A stretch of 64,000 nt of DNA from Chryseobacterium piperi (GCF_002285635.2 NZ_CP023049.2:1612001-1676000); one strand, 5' to 3'. Shown: positions 26,173-35,460, numbered from the stretch's first letter. Numbers and translations are program-made. Notes: a model not told the origin generated them from the letters alone.

Positions 26173-27441
26173 ATGAGTAATATTTTTTTCAGAATTTACC
26201 TTGTCGTATTTGCATTCATAACCCAATGTTTTTTCGCACAGGAATATCCCGGCGGTTTATCTGACGGAACACTAAAAGTAAACACTACGGAAATCCCCGT
26301 AAAAATCTTTACCACAACGGAGGTTAGTGATTTAGATGCCTTTGCAGGGAAAAAAATCGACCAGAATGTTTTGGTAATTCTGAATAAATCCAACTTCGAA
26401 CCTGCTTATTACAACTTCAGCTCTTTGATTTTAAGCAAGTTTAAAAGTGAAAACTATCAGTTTTTTGATAAAAATTTTAAATTAATTCAAACTGCAGCTA
26501 CTTCTGAAAACATTCAAACATTTAAATATGCTGTAAAATCTGATAAGCCTATAAGTGCATCTGACCAGGTGGAACTTGAAACTCCATTTAAAATATGGGA
26601 TCCATCTAACGGAATTAAACTAGGACCCGTTACTTTACATTTTTACAGTCTGATGTTCATTTTCGCTTTTGGATTTGGTTATATTTTAATGACAAAGATC
26701 TTTAAAATTGACAACGTTAACCAAAAATATTTAGAGCCTCTTTTCACGTGGACTCTGATAGGAACTATTCTTGGTGCAAGATTAGGGCATGTTATTTTCT
26801 ACCAGCCGGAATTATTCAAAGAAGACTTCTGGAGTGTCTTTTTACCCATAAGTACAAAAAATGGATTTAAATTCACAGGATTCTCAGGATTGGCTAGCCA
26901 TGGTGCAACGATCGCATTAATCTTAACAACCCTTTATTATTGTTTTAAAATTATTAAAAAGAATCCTTTCTGGGTATATGACAGATTGGGAATCGTAGTA
27001 TCTCTTGGAGGCGCTTTTGTGAGAATGGGTAATTTTTTCAACTCGGAAATCGTAGGGAAGCCAGTAGATCCTAATTCACCATTTGCATTGCTTTTCCCAC
27101 AACAGAGCAGCGAATATGGGATAACAGTCCCGCGTTATCCAACTCAGCTTTTTGAAGCTTTCGGATACATCTGTCTGTTTATACTCCTATGGGTTCTTTA
27201 TAAAAAGACAGACAAAAAATACCAGCAGGGATGGTTATTTGGTTTGTTCTTTATTATCCTTTGGGCGATAAGATTCTTTGTAGAGTTCCTAAAAGAGCCT
27301 CAGGGTGATGAGTTTATTCAAATGGGTGGTCTAAACACAGGTCAGGTGCTGTCTATTCCTTTTATGATTGCAGGAGTTGTGATCATGTTCATGTCTAAAA
27401 AGTTCAAAATCACTCAGGCAGAAAATGCTAAGCCAGAGTAA
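26173..27441 (+). CDS. lgt: Prolipoprotein diacylglyceryl transferase with N-terminal extension
   Basis: Inner-membrane enzyme that moves diacylglycerol from phosphatidylglycerol to the lipobox cysteine, the first lipoprotein step. The enzyme proper starts near residue 150 (LHFYSLMFIFAFGFGYIL) and has GARLGHVIFYQP, FSGLASHGATIALI and the Lgt signature VRMGNFFNSEIVGKP. At 422 residues it is about 140 longer than usual: a signal-like N-terminus (VVFAFITQCFFAQ) and a soluble domain precede the enzyme. It follows yidD in one unit and ends at a very strong hairpin. Confidence 0.95.
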   Translation: MSNIFFRIYLVVFAFITQCFFAQEYPGGLSDGTLKVNTTEIPVKIFTTTEVSDLDAFAGKKIDQNVLVILNKSNFEPAYYNFSSLILSKFKSENYQFFDKNFKLIQTAATSENIQTFKYAVKSDKPISASDQVELETPFKIWDPSNGIKLGPVTLHFYSLMFIFAFGFGYILMTKIFKIDNVNQKYLEPLFTWTLIGTILGARLGHVIFYQPELFKEDFWSVFLPISTKNGFKFTGFSGLASHGATIALILTTLYYCFKIIKKNPFWVYDRLGIVVSLGGAFVRMGNFFNSEIVGKPVDPNSPFALLFPQQSSEYGITVPRYPTQLFEAFGYICLFILLWVLYKKTDKKYQQGWLFGLFFIILWAIRFFVEFLKEPQGDEFIQMGGLNTGQVLSIPFMIAGVVIMFMSKKFKITQAENAKPE

Positions 27442-27455
27442 TTGAATTTCAAAAT

Positions 27456-27496
27456 AAAACAAAAAAGCCACAATTGAATTGTGGCTTTTTTGTTTT
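27456..27496. terminator. lgt/nnr bidirectional terminator
   Basis: A 20-base perfect inverted repeat with a 1-base centre. The core is GCCACAATT-G-AATTGTGGC, with A-rich left and T-rich right ends. Confidence 0.92.
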
Positions 27497-27533
27497 TGAT
27501 ATACATTCTAAATCGGGTATGAAAGTAGGATGC

Positions 27534-29051
27534 TTATAATTTTATAGCAACTCTTCTATTCACTCTTTCAAAAACGTTTCCGAATTCATTAACAACGTCA
27601 TTCGGAAGCATTGATTCTTTGGAATGTTTTTCAGCGGCAAGATCAGCAGCTTTTCCATGCAGCCAAACGCCAAATAAAGCAGCTTCTTTTTCAGAATATC
27701 CCTGAGCCAGCAATGAGGCTAAAACTCCGGTCAGAATATCTCCACTTCCTCCTTTAGCCAGTCCTGAATTTCCTGTTACATTATAATAGACCTTACCTTC
27801 AGGCGTAATAACCTGTGTATGATGATCTTTTAAAACAATATAAATCTGGAATTCCTGAGCTTTATTACGAGCCAGCTCTAATCTTTCGAAAGAGTTTTCT
27901 GTTGCTCCGAATAATCGTTCAAATTCTTTTGGATGGGGAGTAATAACAGACCCTTTAGGGAACAATTTTAAGTTTTTCTTATTTTCAGCAATAATATTTA
28001 GAGCATCAGCATCTAAAACCAATGGCTTTGAATAAGTCTTCAAAAATTGCAGAAGACTTTTTTGTGTTTCCGGATGGGTTCCTAAACCAGGTCCAACTCC
28101 ATAAACCGAATCGTCATCCTTCTCAAAGTGATCAATGTGCTGATCCCCTCCTTTAATAAACATGGCTTCAGGACATGAACTTTGCAAAATTTCATAGCCG
28201 CATCCCGGAGCAAGCGTAAAAGTAAGACCAGCACCTGCTCTCAGAGCAGATCGGGTTGAAAGCACTGCTGCCCCAATTTTCCCAAAGCTTCCTGCAATCA
28301 TTGTTATCTTACCGTAAGTTCCTTTGTGAGCAAAATCCTGTCTGGGTCTAAAGGTTCTTTTAATAAGTTTCTCATCAATGACAAAATAACCGGTATCTGC
28401 AGCAGAAATATAATCTTCGCTCAGTTCAATATCCAGAATTTCTACCTTCCCAGTAAAATAACCGGTTTCAGGATGTAAAAAACTTCTCTTCCAGAACTGG
28501 AAGCTCAACGTGTAATCTGCTTTAAAAATGGTTGAATTATCATTGGAAACAGTATCTGCAAAAAGTCCGGATGGAATGTCAATAGATATTTTAACCAAAT
28601 CAATCCCATTCAATTGATCCACAAGTTCCTTGTACTCCTCTTCCAGTTCTTTTGATAAACCGGTTCCGAAAAGTGCATCAATAATAATGGTATTGGAACC
28701 AAGGTTATTCTGTTCAACTTCATTGAATTTTTTTATCGAAACTCCGGAAATCCCTTCCAGTCTTTCAAAATTCACCTGTGCATCATCAGAAAACTCCGGT
28801 TTTGAACCATTGATAAACACATCTACATCAAAGCCCTTTAAGTATAATAGCCTTGCAATAGCAAGCCCATCCCCTCCATTATTCCCTTTTCCGCAGAAAA
28901 CAGCAAACTTATTGTGATTTTTACAGTTTTCTGTTATCCAGCTCACACACGATTGTGCAGCCCTTTCCATTAGCCTTATAGAAGAAATCTGATCGTTTAA
29001 AATAGTAAACTCATCGCATTCTTTTATTTGCTTCGTCGTAAATATTTTCAT
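27534..29051 (-). CDS. nnr: Bifunctional NAD(P)H-hydrate epimerase / ADP-dependent dehydratase
   Basis: Repairs hydrated NADH/NADPH. The N-terminal YjeF_N half is the epimerase (FCGKGNNGGDGLAIARLL, then TIIIDALFGTGLSKEL and IDIPSGLFAD). The C-terminal ribokinase-like half is the dehydratase (KGTYGKITMIAGSFGKIGAAVL, VITPHPKEFERLFG and the nucleotide-binding GNSGLAKGGSGDILTGVLA). 505 residues, full length for the fused enzyme. Single gene, convergent with lgt. Confidence 0.96.
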   Translation of the reverse strand: MKIFTTKQIKECDEFTILNDQISSIRLMERAAQSCVSWITENCKNHNKFAVFCGKGNNGGDGLAIARLLYLKGFDVDVFINGSKPEFSDDAQVNFERLEGISGVSIKKFNEVEQNNLGSNTIIIDALFGTGLSKELEEEYKELVDQLNGIDLVKISIDIPSGLFADTVSNDNSTIFKADYTLSFQFWKRSFLHPETGYFTGKVEILDIELSEDYISAADTGYFVIDEKLIKRTFRPRQDFAHKGTYGKITMIAGSFGKIGAAVLSTRSALRAGAGLTFTLAPGCGYEILQSSCPEAMFIKGGDQHIDHFEKDDDSVYGVGPGLGTHPETQKSLLQFLKTYSKPLVLDADALNIIAENKKNLKLFPKGSVITPHPKEFERLFGATENSFERLELARNKAQEFQIYIVLKDHHTQVITPEGKVYYNVTGNSGLAKGGSGDILTGVLASLLAQGYSEKEAALFGVWLHGKAADLAAEKHSKESMLPNDVVNEFGNVFERVNRRVAIKL

Positions 29052-29210
29052 GTCGTATTAGTATGGAGTCTAATTTATAAAATATTTTCTATTAATCCCT
29101 AATCGAACAGCGGAAGTCATTTAATATTTAAATAGACCAAGGAAACAATATTTTTTATAGATAAACGCAAATAAATGTCCTGTAAAAGAATAAAAAATAA
29201 CAATTTTAAT

Positions 29211-29218
29211 TATATTTG
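29211..29218 (+). promoter_or_regulatory. mscL -7 box
   Basis: TATATTTG, 27 bases before the mscL ATG. Confidence 0.6.
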
Positions 29219-29245
29219 TGCAACACAACATTAAAAAAATAAATT

Positions 29246-29629
29246 ATGGGATTTCTAAAAGAATTTAAGGAATTTGCAGTCAAAGGCAATGTCATTGATC
29301 TAGCGGTAGGGGTTATCATCGGTGCAGCCTTTGGAAAAATTGTTTCGTCATTTGTAGAAGACGTTGTTACACCTCTTTTACTGAATCCTGCTTTGAAAGC
29401 TGCAGGTGCTGAGAATATCAAATCATTAGTTTGGAATGGAGTTACTTATGGTAACTTTTTAGCAGCAGTTATTAACTTCTTATGTATTGCTCTTGTTCTA
29501 TTTATGATGATTAAAGGAATCAACAAGATGTCAAAACCAAAAGAAGAAGCCGCTCCTGCCGGACCTACTGATGACCAAAAATTACTAACAGAAATCAGAG
29601 ACTTGCTAAAAAGCAAAAATAACATATAA
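29246..29629 (+). CDS. mscL: Large-conductance mechanosensitive channel MscL
   Basis: Inner-membrane pore that opens on osmotic downshock. 127 residues with an amphipathic N-terminus (GFLKEFKEFAVKGN), TM1 (VIDLAVGVIIGAAFGKIVSSFVEDVV) with the glycine-rich pore-lining face, TM2 (FLAAVINFLCIALVLFMMI) and a C-terminal helix. All are typical of the family. Single gene with its own promoter and terminator. Confidence 0.97.
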   Translation: MGFLKEFKEFAVKGNVIDLAVGVIIGAAFGKIVSSFVEDVVTPLLLNPALKAAGAENIKSLVWNGVTYGNFLAAVINFLCIALVLFMMIKGINKMSKPKEEAAPAGPTDDQKLLTEIRDLLKSKNNI

Positions 29630-29634
29630 ATAAA

Positions 29635-29663
29635 AAAACACCTCAATTGAATTGAGGTGTTTT
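29635..29663. terminator. mscL/serA bidirectional terminator
   Basis: AAAACACCTCAATT and its exact complement around one central G. The inner CAATTGAATTG is the same as in the lgt terminator. Confidence 0.9.
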
Positions 29664-29690
29664 CTTTTATTATTGTTACACTAAGTAAAA

Positions 29691-30650
29691 TTAGTGAATC
29701 TGTAAAATACTTGAAATCTGATCAGCCAGGGAAAGACCTATTCTATCCTGTGCTTCTAATGTTGATGCTCCCGTATGAGGGGTTAACGAAATCTTTGAAT
29801 GATTCAGAATTTCTTTAGAAGGCGTTGGTTCATTAATGAATACATCCAGTCCCGCAAACTTTACTTTTCCTGAGTCTAAAGCTTCAATTAAAGCAGCTTC
29901 ATCAATGACTCCGCCTCTTGAACAATTAACAATAGCTACCCCATCCTTCATCATATTCAATTCGTTTTTACCAATCATATATCCATCTTTTTGAGCCGGA
30001 ACATGAAGGGTAATAAAGTCTGAATGTTTTAATACTTCCTGCAATGGTTCTGTTTCAATATCTACATTGATAAACTGATTGTTATAGAATTTTACTTTGA
30101 TACTCGCTCTTCCTACATTATTATCTGCAGCAACCACTCTCATTCCCAAACCTAAAGCAATTCTGGCCACCTCTTGTCCGATTCTTCCCATCCCAATGAT
30201 ACCAATGGTCTTACCTCTTAGTTCAATTCCTTTAGCATATGATTTCTTAAGAGCTGCAAACTCACTATCTCCTACTACAGGCATTTTTCTGTTGGAATCC
30301 TGCAAAAATCTTGCTCCGGAAAACAAGTGTGCAAAGACCAGCTCAGCAACCGACTCTGATGAAGCGGCCGGAGTATTGATAACGTGAATTCCTTTTTCTC
30401 TTGCATAGTCTACATCAATATTATCCATACCAACCCCACCTCTACCGATAATCTCAATAGATGGGCAGTTATCAATAATATCCTTCCTTACCTGCGTTGC
30501 ACTGCGAACCAGTAAAGTACGAACCTTATGTTCATTGATATAATCTACTAAAAACTCCTGTGGAACTTTTGTCGTGATTACTTCAAACCCCTTTTCAGTT
30601 AATGCATCAATTCCAGATTGATCCAGACCGTCATTTGCTAAAACTTTCAT
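29691..30650 (-). CDS. serA: D-2-hydroxyacid dehydrogenase, probable D-3-phosphoglycerate dehydrogenase
   Basis: NAD-dependent dehydrogenase, likely for the first step of serine synthesis. Rossmann motif IGIIGMGRIGQEVARIA near residue 147; catalytic Arg in NCSRGGVIDEAAL, Glu in the FINEPTPSKE region and His in LTPHTGAST. 319 residues: the short form without ACT or ASB domains. The serA assignment rests on overall similarity (IDNCPSIEIIGRGGVGMDNID); other 2-hydroxyacids remain possible. Confidence 0.85.
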   Translation of the reverse strand: MKVLANDGLDQSGIDALTEKGFEVITTKVPQEFLVDYINEHKVRTLLVRSATQVRKDIIDNCPSIEIIGRGGVGMDNIDVDYAREKGIHVINTPAASSESVAELVFAHLFSGARFLQDSNRKMPVVGDSEFAALKKSYAKGIELRGKTIGIIGMGRIGQEVARIALGLGMRVVAADNNVGRASIKVKFYNNQFINVDIETEPLQEVLKHSDFITLHVPAQKDGYMIGKNELNMMKDGVAIVNCSRGGVIDEAALIEALDSGKVKFAGLDVFINEPTPSKEILNHSKISLTPHTGASTLEAQDRIGLSLADQISSILQIH

Positions 30651-30709
30651 GTAGAACTTTTATATTTTTTGAATTTGGATAAATGCACCCTTAGGCTCAT
30701 TTATTATAC

Positions 30710-31114
30710 TTAGTCTTTAAAAACTTCAATGGTAACTTGTTTCTCAACCAAATCAGTAAACTTACCTTTATATCGTGTTGCTCTCACCAGATGATTGTCT
30801 ATCCAGTGATAATTACCTCCTCTTGGTTTTCCGCATAATACACTGTGATATTTAAATCCGTGTTTATCCAGCCAGTCAATGGTAATTTGTTTTAAATTCT
30901 CGGTTCTTGAAGTAAAAAAACAGATCTGATGACCTTCGTCATACCATTTATTAATTGTTTCCAGAGCATCAGGATAAGGCTCACAGGTAACCATTCTCTC
31001 GGGCTCTTCGTTAGGAACATCATCTGTAATGGTTCCGTCAATATCTATTAGGTAATTTTTCACTCCGTCCTTCAGTATAGGACTTATATGTTCGATATAA
31101 TCTAACTCCATCAT
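30710..31114 (-). CDS. HAD-superfamily hydrolase (small, uncapped)
   Basis: 134-residue phosphohydrolase-like protein. Motif I YLIDIDGTITDD gives both catalytic Asp residues, motif II is FFTSRT and the final acidic motif appears as YHWIDNH. There is no cap domain, so the active site is open and a larger or polymeric substrate is plausible. Relatives in this group are often labelled phosphoheptose isomerase, which the motifs here do not support. Start may be the first or second Met. Confidence 0.75.
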   Translation of the reverse strand: MMELDYIEHISPILKDGVKNYLIDIDGTITDDVPNEEPERMVTCEPYPDALETINKWYDEGHQICFFTSRTENLKQITIDWLDKHGFKYHSVLCGKPRGGNYHWIDNHLVRATRYKGKFTDLVEKQVTIEVFKD

Positions 31115-31384
31115 TAAAATTTGAATTGCGAAGTTACAATTTTTACAGGAAAGAGGATTGTTAAACTTAGTTTATGTTTAAATTAAACTACAATAAATAC
31201 TATTTAATGAATAAAATAAACATTAATCTTGTCAGTTATACAATTATGATTAAAATTTTTCTGTTTTTTCATAAAAACCAAGAAATGTAAATATTGAAAC
31301 CCAGGTTTTTATCTATTTTACATTTCTCCTGTAAGCATCTCTATGATGTTTTACCAAAAATTTCCAAAATACATTTATAAGACT

Positions 31385-31392
31385 TACATTTG
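31385..31392 (+). promoter_or_regulatory. idi -7 box
   Basis: TACATTTG, only five bases before the idi ATG, implying a leaderless or near-leaderless mRNA. Confidence 0.6.
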
Positions 31393-31397
31393 TAGTA

Positions 31398-31907
31398 ATG
31401 GAAGAATTCGTAGTCTTAGTAAACCCTGAAGATGATGTTTTAGGTTTGATGGAAAAGCAGCAGGCTCACATTAACGGCTTGCTACACCGTGCGTTTTCCG
31501 TATTTTTATTTAATGATAAAGGTGAGATGCTTTTACAAAAAAGGGCTTCGGAAAAATACCATTCTCCTAACCAGTGGACCAATGCCGTTTGCTCACATCC
31601 GAGAATTGGTGAAACTTACCTGGAAGGAGCAAAGCGCAGAGTAAAGGAAGAGTTGGGAATAGACACAGAACTTTCAGAAAAATTCAATTTTATTTATAAA
31701 GCAGATGTTGGCGGTGGCCTTTGGGAACATGAATTAGATCATGTATTCACAGGAAATTATGCTGCTGAATTCAACCTAAATAAAAAAGAAGTAGAGGAAG
31801 TAAGATACATTTCTATGGAAGATCTCGACAGAGAAATATCTGAAAATCCCCAGAATTTTACAGAATGGTTTAAAATCATTCTGGAGGAATATAAACACCA
31901 TTTTTAG
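31398..31907 (+). CDS. idi: Isopentenyl-diphosphate delta-isomerase, type I
   Basis: Interconverts IPP and DMAPP for isoprenoid synthesis. Nudix-fold enzyme of 169 residues with the catalytic cysteine in AVCSHPRIGE, the Nudix-related RRVKEELGI and the metal/catalytic segment GGGLWEHELDHVF. The next gene starts at the base after the stop (TAG-ATG), so the two are co-transcribed. Confidence 0.96.
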   Translation: MEEFVVLVNPEDDVLGLMEKQQAHINGLLHRAFSVFLFNDKGEMLLQKRASEKYHSPNQWTNAVCSHPRIGETYLEGAKRRVKEELGIDTELSEKFNFIYKADVGGGLWEHELDHVFTGNYAAEFNLNKKEVEEVRYISMEDLDREISENPQNFTEWFKIILEEYKHHF

Positions 31908-32381
31908 ATGATAAAAAATACAATAATCGTATTAACGTTTTTGCTTGGATATTTTTCATTTGCCCAGAAAACAAAGACTTATGAAAATTCCAGCTATTCA
32001 ATTAATGTTCCTGAAGGATGGAAAGCAACTAATGACAATGAGATTGTCAATATCTTTCCGGTCAATGAAATAGGAGCCATTACCATTTCCGAATATCATG
32101 ATCTGGCTATTCCGAAAGAAGAAATCAAAAAATTCGTCCTTGCCCTTTACAAGTCTAATGATGATGAAAGTAAAGTAAAAACTAACAAAGGTAAAAAAGG
32201 ATATACGGAATACTACTATGAGTATTTTGATGAGCAGGAAAAGCTTTTCTGGATTACCAGGGTCTTCCAGAAAGACAAAGAGCTATTCCTTATTACCATT
32301 AATTGCGGACAGAAATACTGGAATGGAAACTACATGAACCTTTTCAACGAGACTTTCAACAGTTTTAAAATAAAGAAATAA
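31908..32381 (+). CDS. Small exported PsbP-like protein, function unknown
   Basis: 157 residues with signal peptide (IIVLTFLLGYFSFAQ). The body YENSSYSINVPEGWKA...NIFP and the closing NETFNSFKIK resemble the PsbP/MOG1-like fold seen in many small exported proteins. Encoded between idi and gcvT with no gap before it and eight bases after it, so it belongs to the same transcript; a functional link to either enzyme is not evident. Confidence 0.8.
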   Translation: MIKNTIIVLTFLLGYFSFAQKTKTYENSSYSINVPEGWKATNDNEIVNIFPVNEIGAITISEYHDLAIPKEEIKKFVLALYKSNDDESKVKTNKGKKGYTEYYYEYFDEQEKLFWITRVFQKDKELFLITINCGQKYWNGNYMNLFNETFNSFKIKK

Positions 32382-32389
32382 AATAAAAA

Positions 32390-33466
32390 ATGAAGAAAAC
32401 AGCCTTGTACGACAAACACGTTTCTTTGGGAGCGAAAATAGTACCTTTCGCAGGCTTTGAGATGCCTGTGCAATATTCCGGAGTTACGGAAGAACATTTT
32501 GCAGTAAGAGAAAAAGCGGGAATTTTCGATGTTTCTCACATGGGACAATTTTTTATCGAAGGACCGGGCGCCAGAGATCTTTTACAATTGGTTACCACCA
32601 ATAATGTAGATGTTCTTGAAAAAGGAAAAGCTCAATACTCTTGTCTTCCTAACGAAAACGGAGGAATTGTAGACGATCTTATTGTTTACAAAATGGAAGA
32701 TGAAAAATACTTTGTGGTTGTCAATGCATCAAATATTGATAAAGACTGGGATCATATTTCAAAATACAATACTTTCGGAGCTACAATGACCAATGCTTCA
32801 GATGAAATGTCTCTTTTAGCTGTACAAGGTCCGAAAGCTACGGAAATTCTTCAAAAGCTTACTGACGTTAATCTGTCTGAAATTCCTTATTATCACTTCA
32901 CAGTGGGATCACTTGCAGGAGCTAATGATATCATTATTTCAAACACTGGATATACCGGAAGCGGCGGATTTGAAATCTATTTTAAAAATGAAAATGCTGA
33001 AACACTTTGGGATGCAATCATCAAAGCAGGAGAAGAAGAAGGCATTATTCCTTGCGGATTAGCTGCAAGAGATACGTTAAGATTAGAAAAAGGATTCTGT
33101 CTGTATGGAAATGATATCGACGATACTACTTCTCCTATTGAAGCAGGATTAGGATGGATTACCAAATTTGATAAAGATTTCGTTTCAAAAGATATTTTTG
33201 CAAAGCAAAAAGAAGAAGGTATCACCAGAAAACTGGTTGGTTTTGAGCTTGAGGATAAAGGAGTTCCAAGACACGACTATCCTGTAGTGGATGCAGAAGG
33301 AAATGTTATCGGAAAAGTGACTTCAGGAACGCAGTCACCAATGAAAAAAGTTGGTTTAGGATTAGCGTATGTTGATAAGCCTCATTTCAAATTAGGTTCA
33401 GAAATCTTTATCCAGGTTAGAAATAAAAATATTCCTGCAAAAGTAGTTAAGGCTCCTTTTGTTTAG
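32390..33466 (+). CDS. gcvT: Aminomethyltransferase (glycine cleavage T protein)
   Basis: Transfers the aminomethyl carbon of glycine from H protein to tetrahydrofolate. 358 residues, full length. The folate-binding domain shows [25 protein letters not shown], and later [13 protein letters not shown] and [21 protein letters not shown], all family landmarks. Third gene of the idi unit, followed by a strong terminator. gcvP and gcvH are not in the window. Confidence 0.97.
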   Translation: MKKTALYDKHVSLGAKIVPFAGFEMPVQYSGVTEEHFAVREKAGIFDVSHMGQFFIEGPGARDLLQLVTTNNVDVLEKGKAQYSCLPNENGGIVDDLIVYKMEDEKYFVVVNASNIDKDWDHISKYNTFGATMTNASDEMSLLAVQGPKATEILQKLTDVNLSEIPYYHFTVGSLAGANDIIISNTGYTGSGGFEIYFKNENAETLWDAIIKAGEEEGIIPCGLAARDTLRLEKGFCLYGNDIDDTTSPIEAGLGWITKFDKDFVSKDIFAKQKEEGITRKLVGFELEDKGVPRHDYPVVDAEGNVIGKVTSGTQSPMKKVGLGLAYVDKPHFKLGSEIFIQVRNKNIPAKVVKAPFV

Positions 33467-33486
33467 ATAAAAAATTCTATTGATAT

Positions 33487-33525
33487 AAAAATAAGCTATC
33501 TCAGTTTTGAGATAGCTTATTTTTT
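33487..33525 (+). terminator. gcvT terminator
   Basis: A 17-base perfect stem (left arm ATAAGCTATCTCA with A run, right arm TGAGATAGCTTAT with T run) around a GTTT loop. Confidence 0.92.
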
Positions 33526-33588
33526 ATTTAGTCACGAATTCCTGAATTCATTTACTTGCGCATTCGTGGCAGGAATAATGTATTTGCG

Positions 33589-33763
33589 TTAAAGACAAGT
33601 ACGGTATAGCTTTCGGTCCGGAGTACAGACGTCACCAACTCCTGGTGTATTGGAGACCACTCCCCCTGCGCCACCGCATAAAAGTTGCAATTAACCGGAG
33701 GTATCACCCACCATTCATTTATTTTAAATCTGCTCTGTCTAAGTTTCTGAAAATTGTAATCAT
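33589..33763 (-). pseudogene. Decayed copy of the double-glycine-leader peptide gene
   Basis: Strongly similar along its length to the intact gene at 35776-35961. From ATG 33763 it reads MITIFRNLDRADLK and then hits TAA where the intact gene has GAG. Two single-base losses follow, one in the GGGGCG run at the GG site and one in an A run (AAAA for AAAAA), and three of the terminal cysteine codons are changed. The -7 box (TATATTTG, 33784-33791 minus) survives. An IS5-family element sits about 80 bases upstream. Confidence 0.85.
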
Positions 33764-33783
33764 AATAATAATTTTGGCAATAG

Positions 33784-33791
33784 CAAATATA
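33784..33791 (-). promoter_or_regulatory. Residual -7 box of the peptide pseudogene
   Basis: TATATTTG on the minus strand at nearly the same distance from the ATG as in the intact copy (20 versus 21 bases between). Confidence 0.5.
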
Positions 33792-33844
33792 AAACATTCC
33801 GATACCCTGGCTATTGCATCTTGAAATCCATAATTATAAATTAA

Positions 33845-34703
33845 GAGTCTGTTTAAATTTTATTCAGTAATAATTTTATGGCGGATAATTTGACCATGTT
33901 TTCAGAGGATTCCATTAAGAGTTCATAATTTCTGCATAATCTTCTATCGTTATCAAACCAAGCAAATGTACGCTCTATAATCCATCGTTTATGAATTGGC
34001 TCAAACCCTTTTACTTTTTTGTCACTCCGCATTACGATCTGAATGATATAATTAAACTTAATTCTTATTTCCTCAATAATCTCTCCTCTATAACCTCCGT
34101 CCGCCAGGATTACCTGAAGCGGAATTAGTAAATATCGCAGTGTTTTGATCAGTAACAATGCAGCCTTACTGTCATGAACATTGGCTACACTTACCATTAC
34201 GGCTAACAAAAAACCATTTTTGTCTACCACAACGTGTCTCTTGATTCCTTTTATTTTTTTACCTCCGTCAAAGCCATTGAGTGAACGGTTATTTCCCCAA
34301 CGAACACTTTGACTGTCAATAATTCCTAAACTTGCCTGCGCTTTCTGACCCCTGTTTCGTCGTACTTCCTCTCTCAATTTTGATAATAATAAATCGAAAA
34401 TCTCCAGATTTGACCATTTTGAATAATAGTAATAAACCAATTGCCATTTGGGAAAATCATGAGGTAAAAGTCTCCATTGACAGCCTGTTTTTACTAAATA
34501 ACTGATAGCATTCCAAATGACAACCAAATCATATTTTCGTTTTCTGTCATCAAAATCTAATGCTTTTTTTATAAATTGCCACTGAGTTTGGGTTAAGTCT
34601 GTTGGATACATTGATGTTTTTTTCTTTTGCAACTCTAAAATGACAATTTTTATGCAACTTTTAACCCTTACTATTTTTTATTATTACTTTTTTAAACAGG
34701 CTC
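33845..34703 (-). mobile_element. IS5-family insertion sequence, copy 1
   Basis: 859-bp element bounded by imperfect 13-base inverted ends, GAGTCTGTTTAAA on the left and GAGCCTGTTTAAA (read on the minus strand) on the right. It is flanked by a TAA direct repeat on both sides (33842-33844 and 34704-34706), fitting the 3-base TNA target of the IS1031-like group. Same length as copy 2 at 56205-57063 and inverted relative to it. Confidence 0.92.
33853..34611 (-). CDS. IS5-family transposase (copy 1)
   Basis: DDE transposase from the ATG at 34611 (252 residues; a TTG at 34632 would add seven). An N-terminal DUF4096-type domain (LTQTQWQFIKKALDF, then WRLLPHDFPKWQLVYYYY) is followed by catalytic Asp in GIIDSQSVRWG, second Asp in ILADGGYRG and Glu in RWIIERTFAWF. 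The protein is identical to that of copy 2, and the frame is intact, so the element is likely active or recently so. Confidence 0.95.
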   Translation of the reverse strand: MYPTDLTQTQWQFIKKALDFDDRKRKYDLVVIWNAISYLVKTGCQWRLLPHDFPKWQLVYYYYSKWSNLEIFDLLLSKLREEVRRNRGQKAQASLGIIDSQSVRWGNNRSLNGFDGGKKIKGIKRHVVVDKNGFLLAVMVSVANVHDSKAALLLIKTLRYLLIPLQVILADGGYRGEIIEEIRIKFNYIIQIVMRSDKKVKGFEPIHKRWIIERTFAWFDNDRRLCRNYELLMESSENMVKLSAIKLLLNKI

Positions 34704-34734
34704 TAAACCCTTTTCATAAAAGAACCAAAAACTA

Positions 34735-35460
34735 TTATACAGAAGTACCGTCCATCCATCTTCTCATCTGTACCCTGTGAGCCGGTGTTTCTTCTACACC
34801 ACCCGCCAAAACATCAAGAACTTTATCCCATAGGCTTTTTTTCTTGGATTGAGAGTCTTTCAATTCATTATAGGCTTGTAAATATTCTTTCTCATATTTA
34901 TATGCCTCGTCATCTGAATAATTCCAAGGGATATATTTAAGAATATCCATTGTTAAAGTATCGATTTCTTCTGGTTTTAAACTTTCCATTAATGCCAGCT
35001 TCAACTTATAGGTTTCTGCTATTGAAAGTATCTTATTAACATTTAATGAAATTATCTGCCATATCCCATCCCATTTTTGAAGATTTTCTGTGACAAAAAT
35101 GACATCCCCAATTTTTTTTAATTTTTCTAAACCTGCGACTACAGTTTCTCTATAATGGTTATGAGCCTCCCAGATTTCCGTCAGATTTGAAGTATCTTTA
35201 TTGTTGAATTTATTTTCAATATTTTCTAGAATTCCAAACAATACCGTGATGTTTTCCATTACGTTTGCTTTCTCCCTGATCCATAAATTAATAACCATAC
35301 TATCATTAGAAGTAGCAATTAATTTTCCAGCTTCAGCAATCTGTTGTACTGCATTATCACTACTTTCTTTAATTTCCTTGTTAGTAGACTTAATATCCAA
35401 AGAAAGTTTCCTTAAGCTTTGTACAGCTTTAATTACGGGATTGAATTGTTTTTCCATCAT
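34735..35460 (-). CDS. Unknown helical protein next to the peptide gene
   Basis: 241 residues, no recognised family. It is rich in Lys, Glu, Asn and long amphipathic helices with no signal or membrane segment (SLRKLSLDIKSTNKEIKESSDNAVQQIAE). The C-terminus carries a short Gly-Gly (VLAGGVEETP) and a basic MRRWMDGTSV tail. It ends 31 bases from the IS end and lies between the IS and the intact double-glycine peptide gene. A role with that peptide is only suggested by position. Start may be either of two adjacent Met. Confidence 0.65.
   Translation of the reverse strand: MMEKQFNPVIKAVQSLRKLSLDIKSTNKEIKESSDNAVQQIAEAGKLIATSNDSMVINLWIREKANVMENITVLFGILENIENKFNNKDTSNLTEIWEAHNHYRETVVAGLEKLKKIGDVIFVTENLQKWDGIWQIISLNVNKILSIAETYKLKLALMESLKPEEIDTLTMDILKYIPWNYSDDEAYKYEKEYLQAYNELKDSQSKKKSLWDKVLDVLAGGVEETPAHRVQMRRWMDGTSV

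Noticed and set aside
33552..33797. 81-residue protein on the minus strand
   Set aside because: It is a shifted frame across the decayed double-glycine peptide gene; the PPVNCNF match only shows in one part because of two single-base losses.
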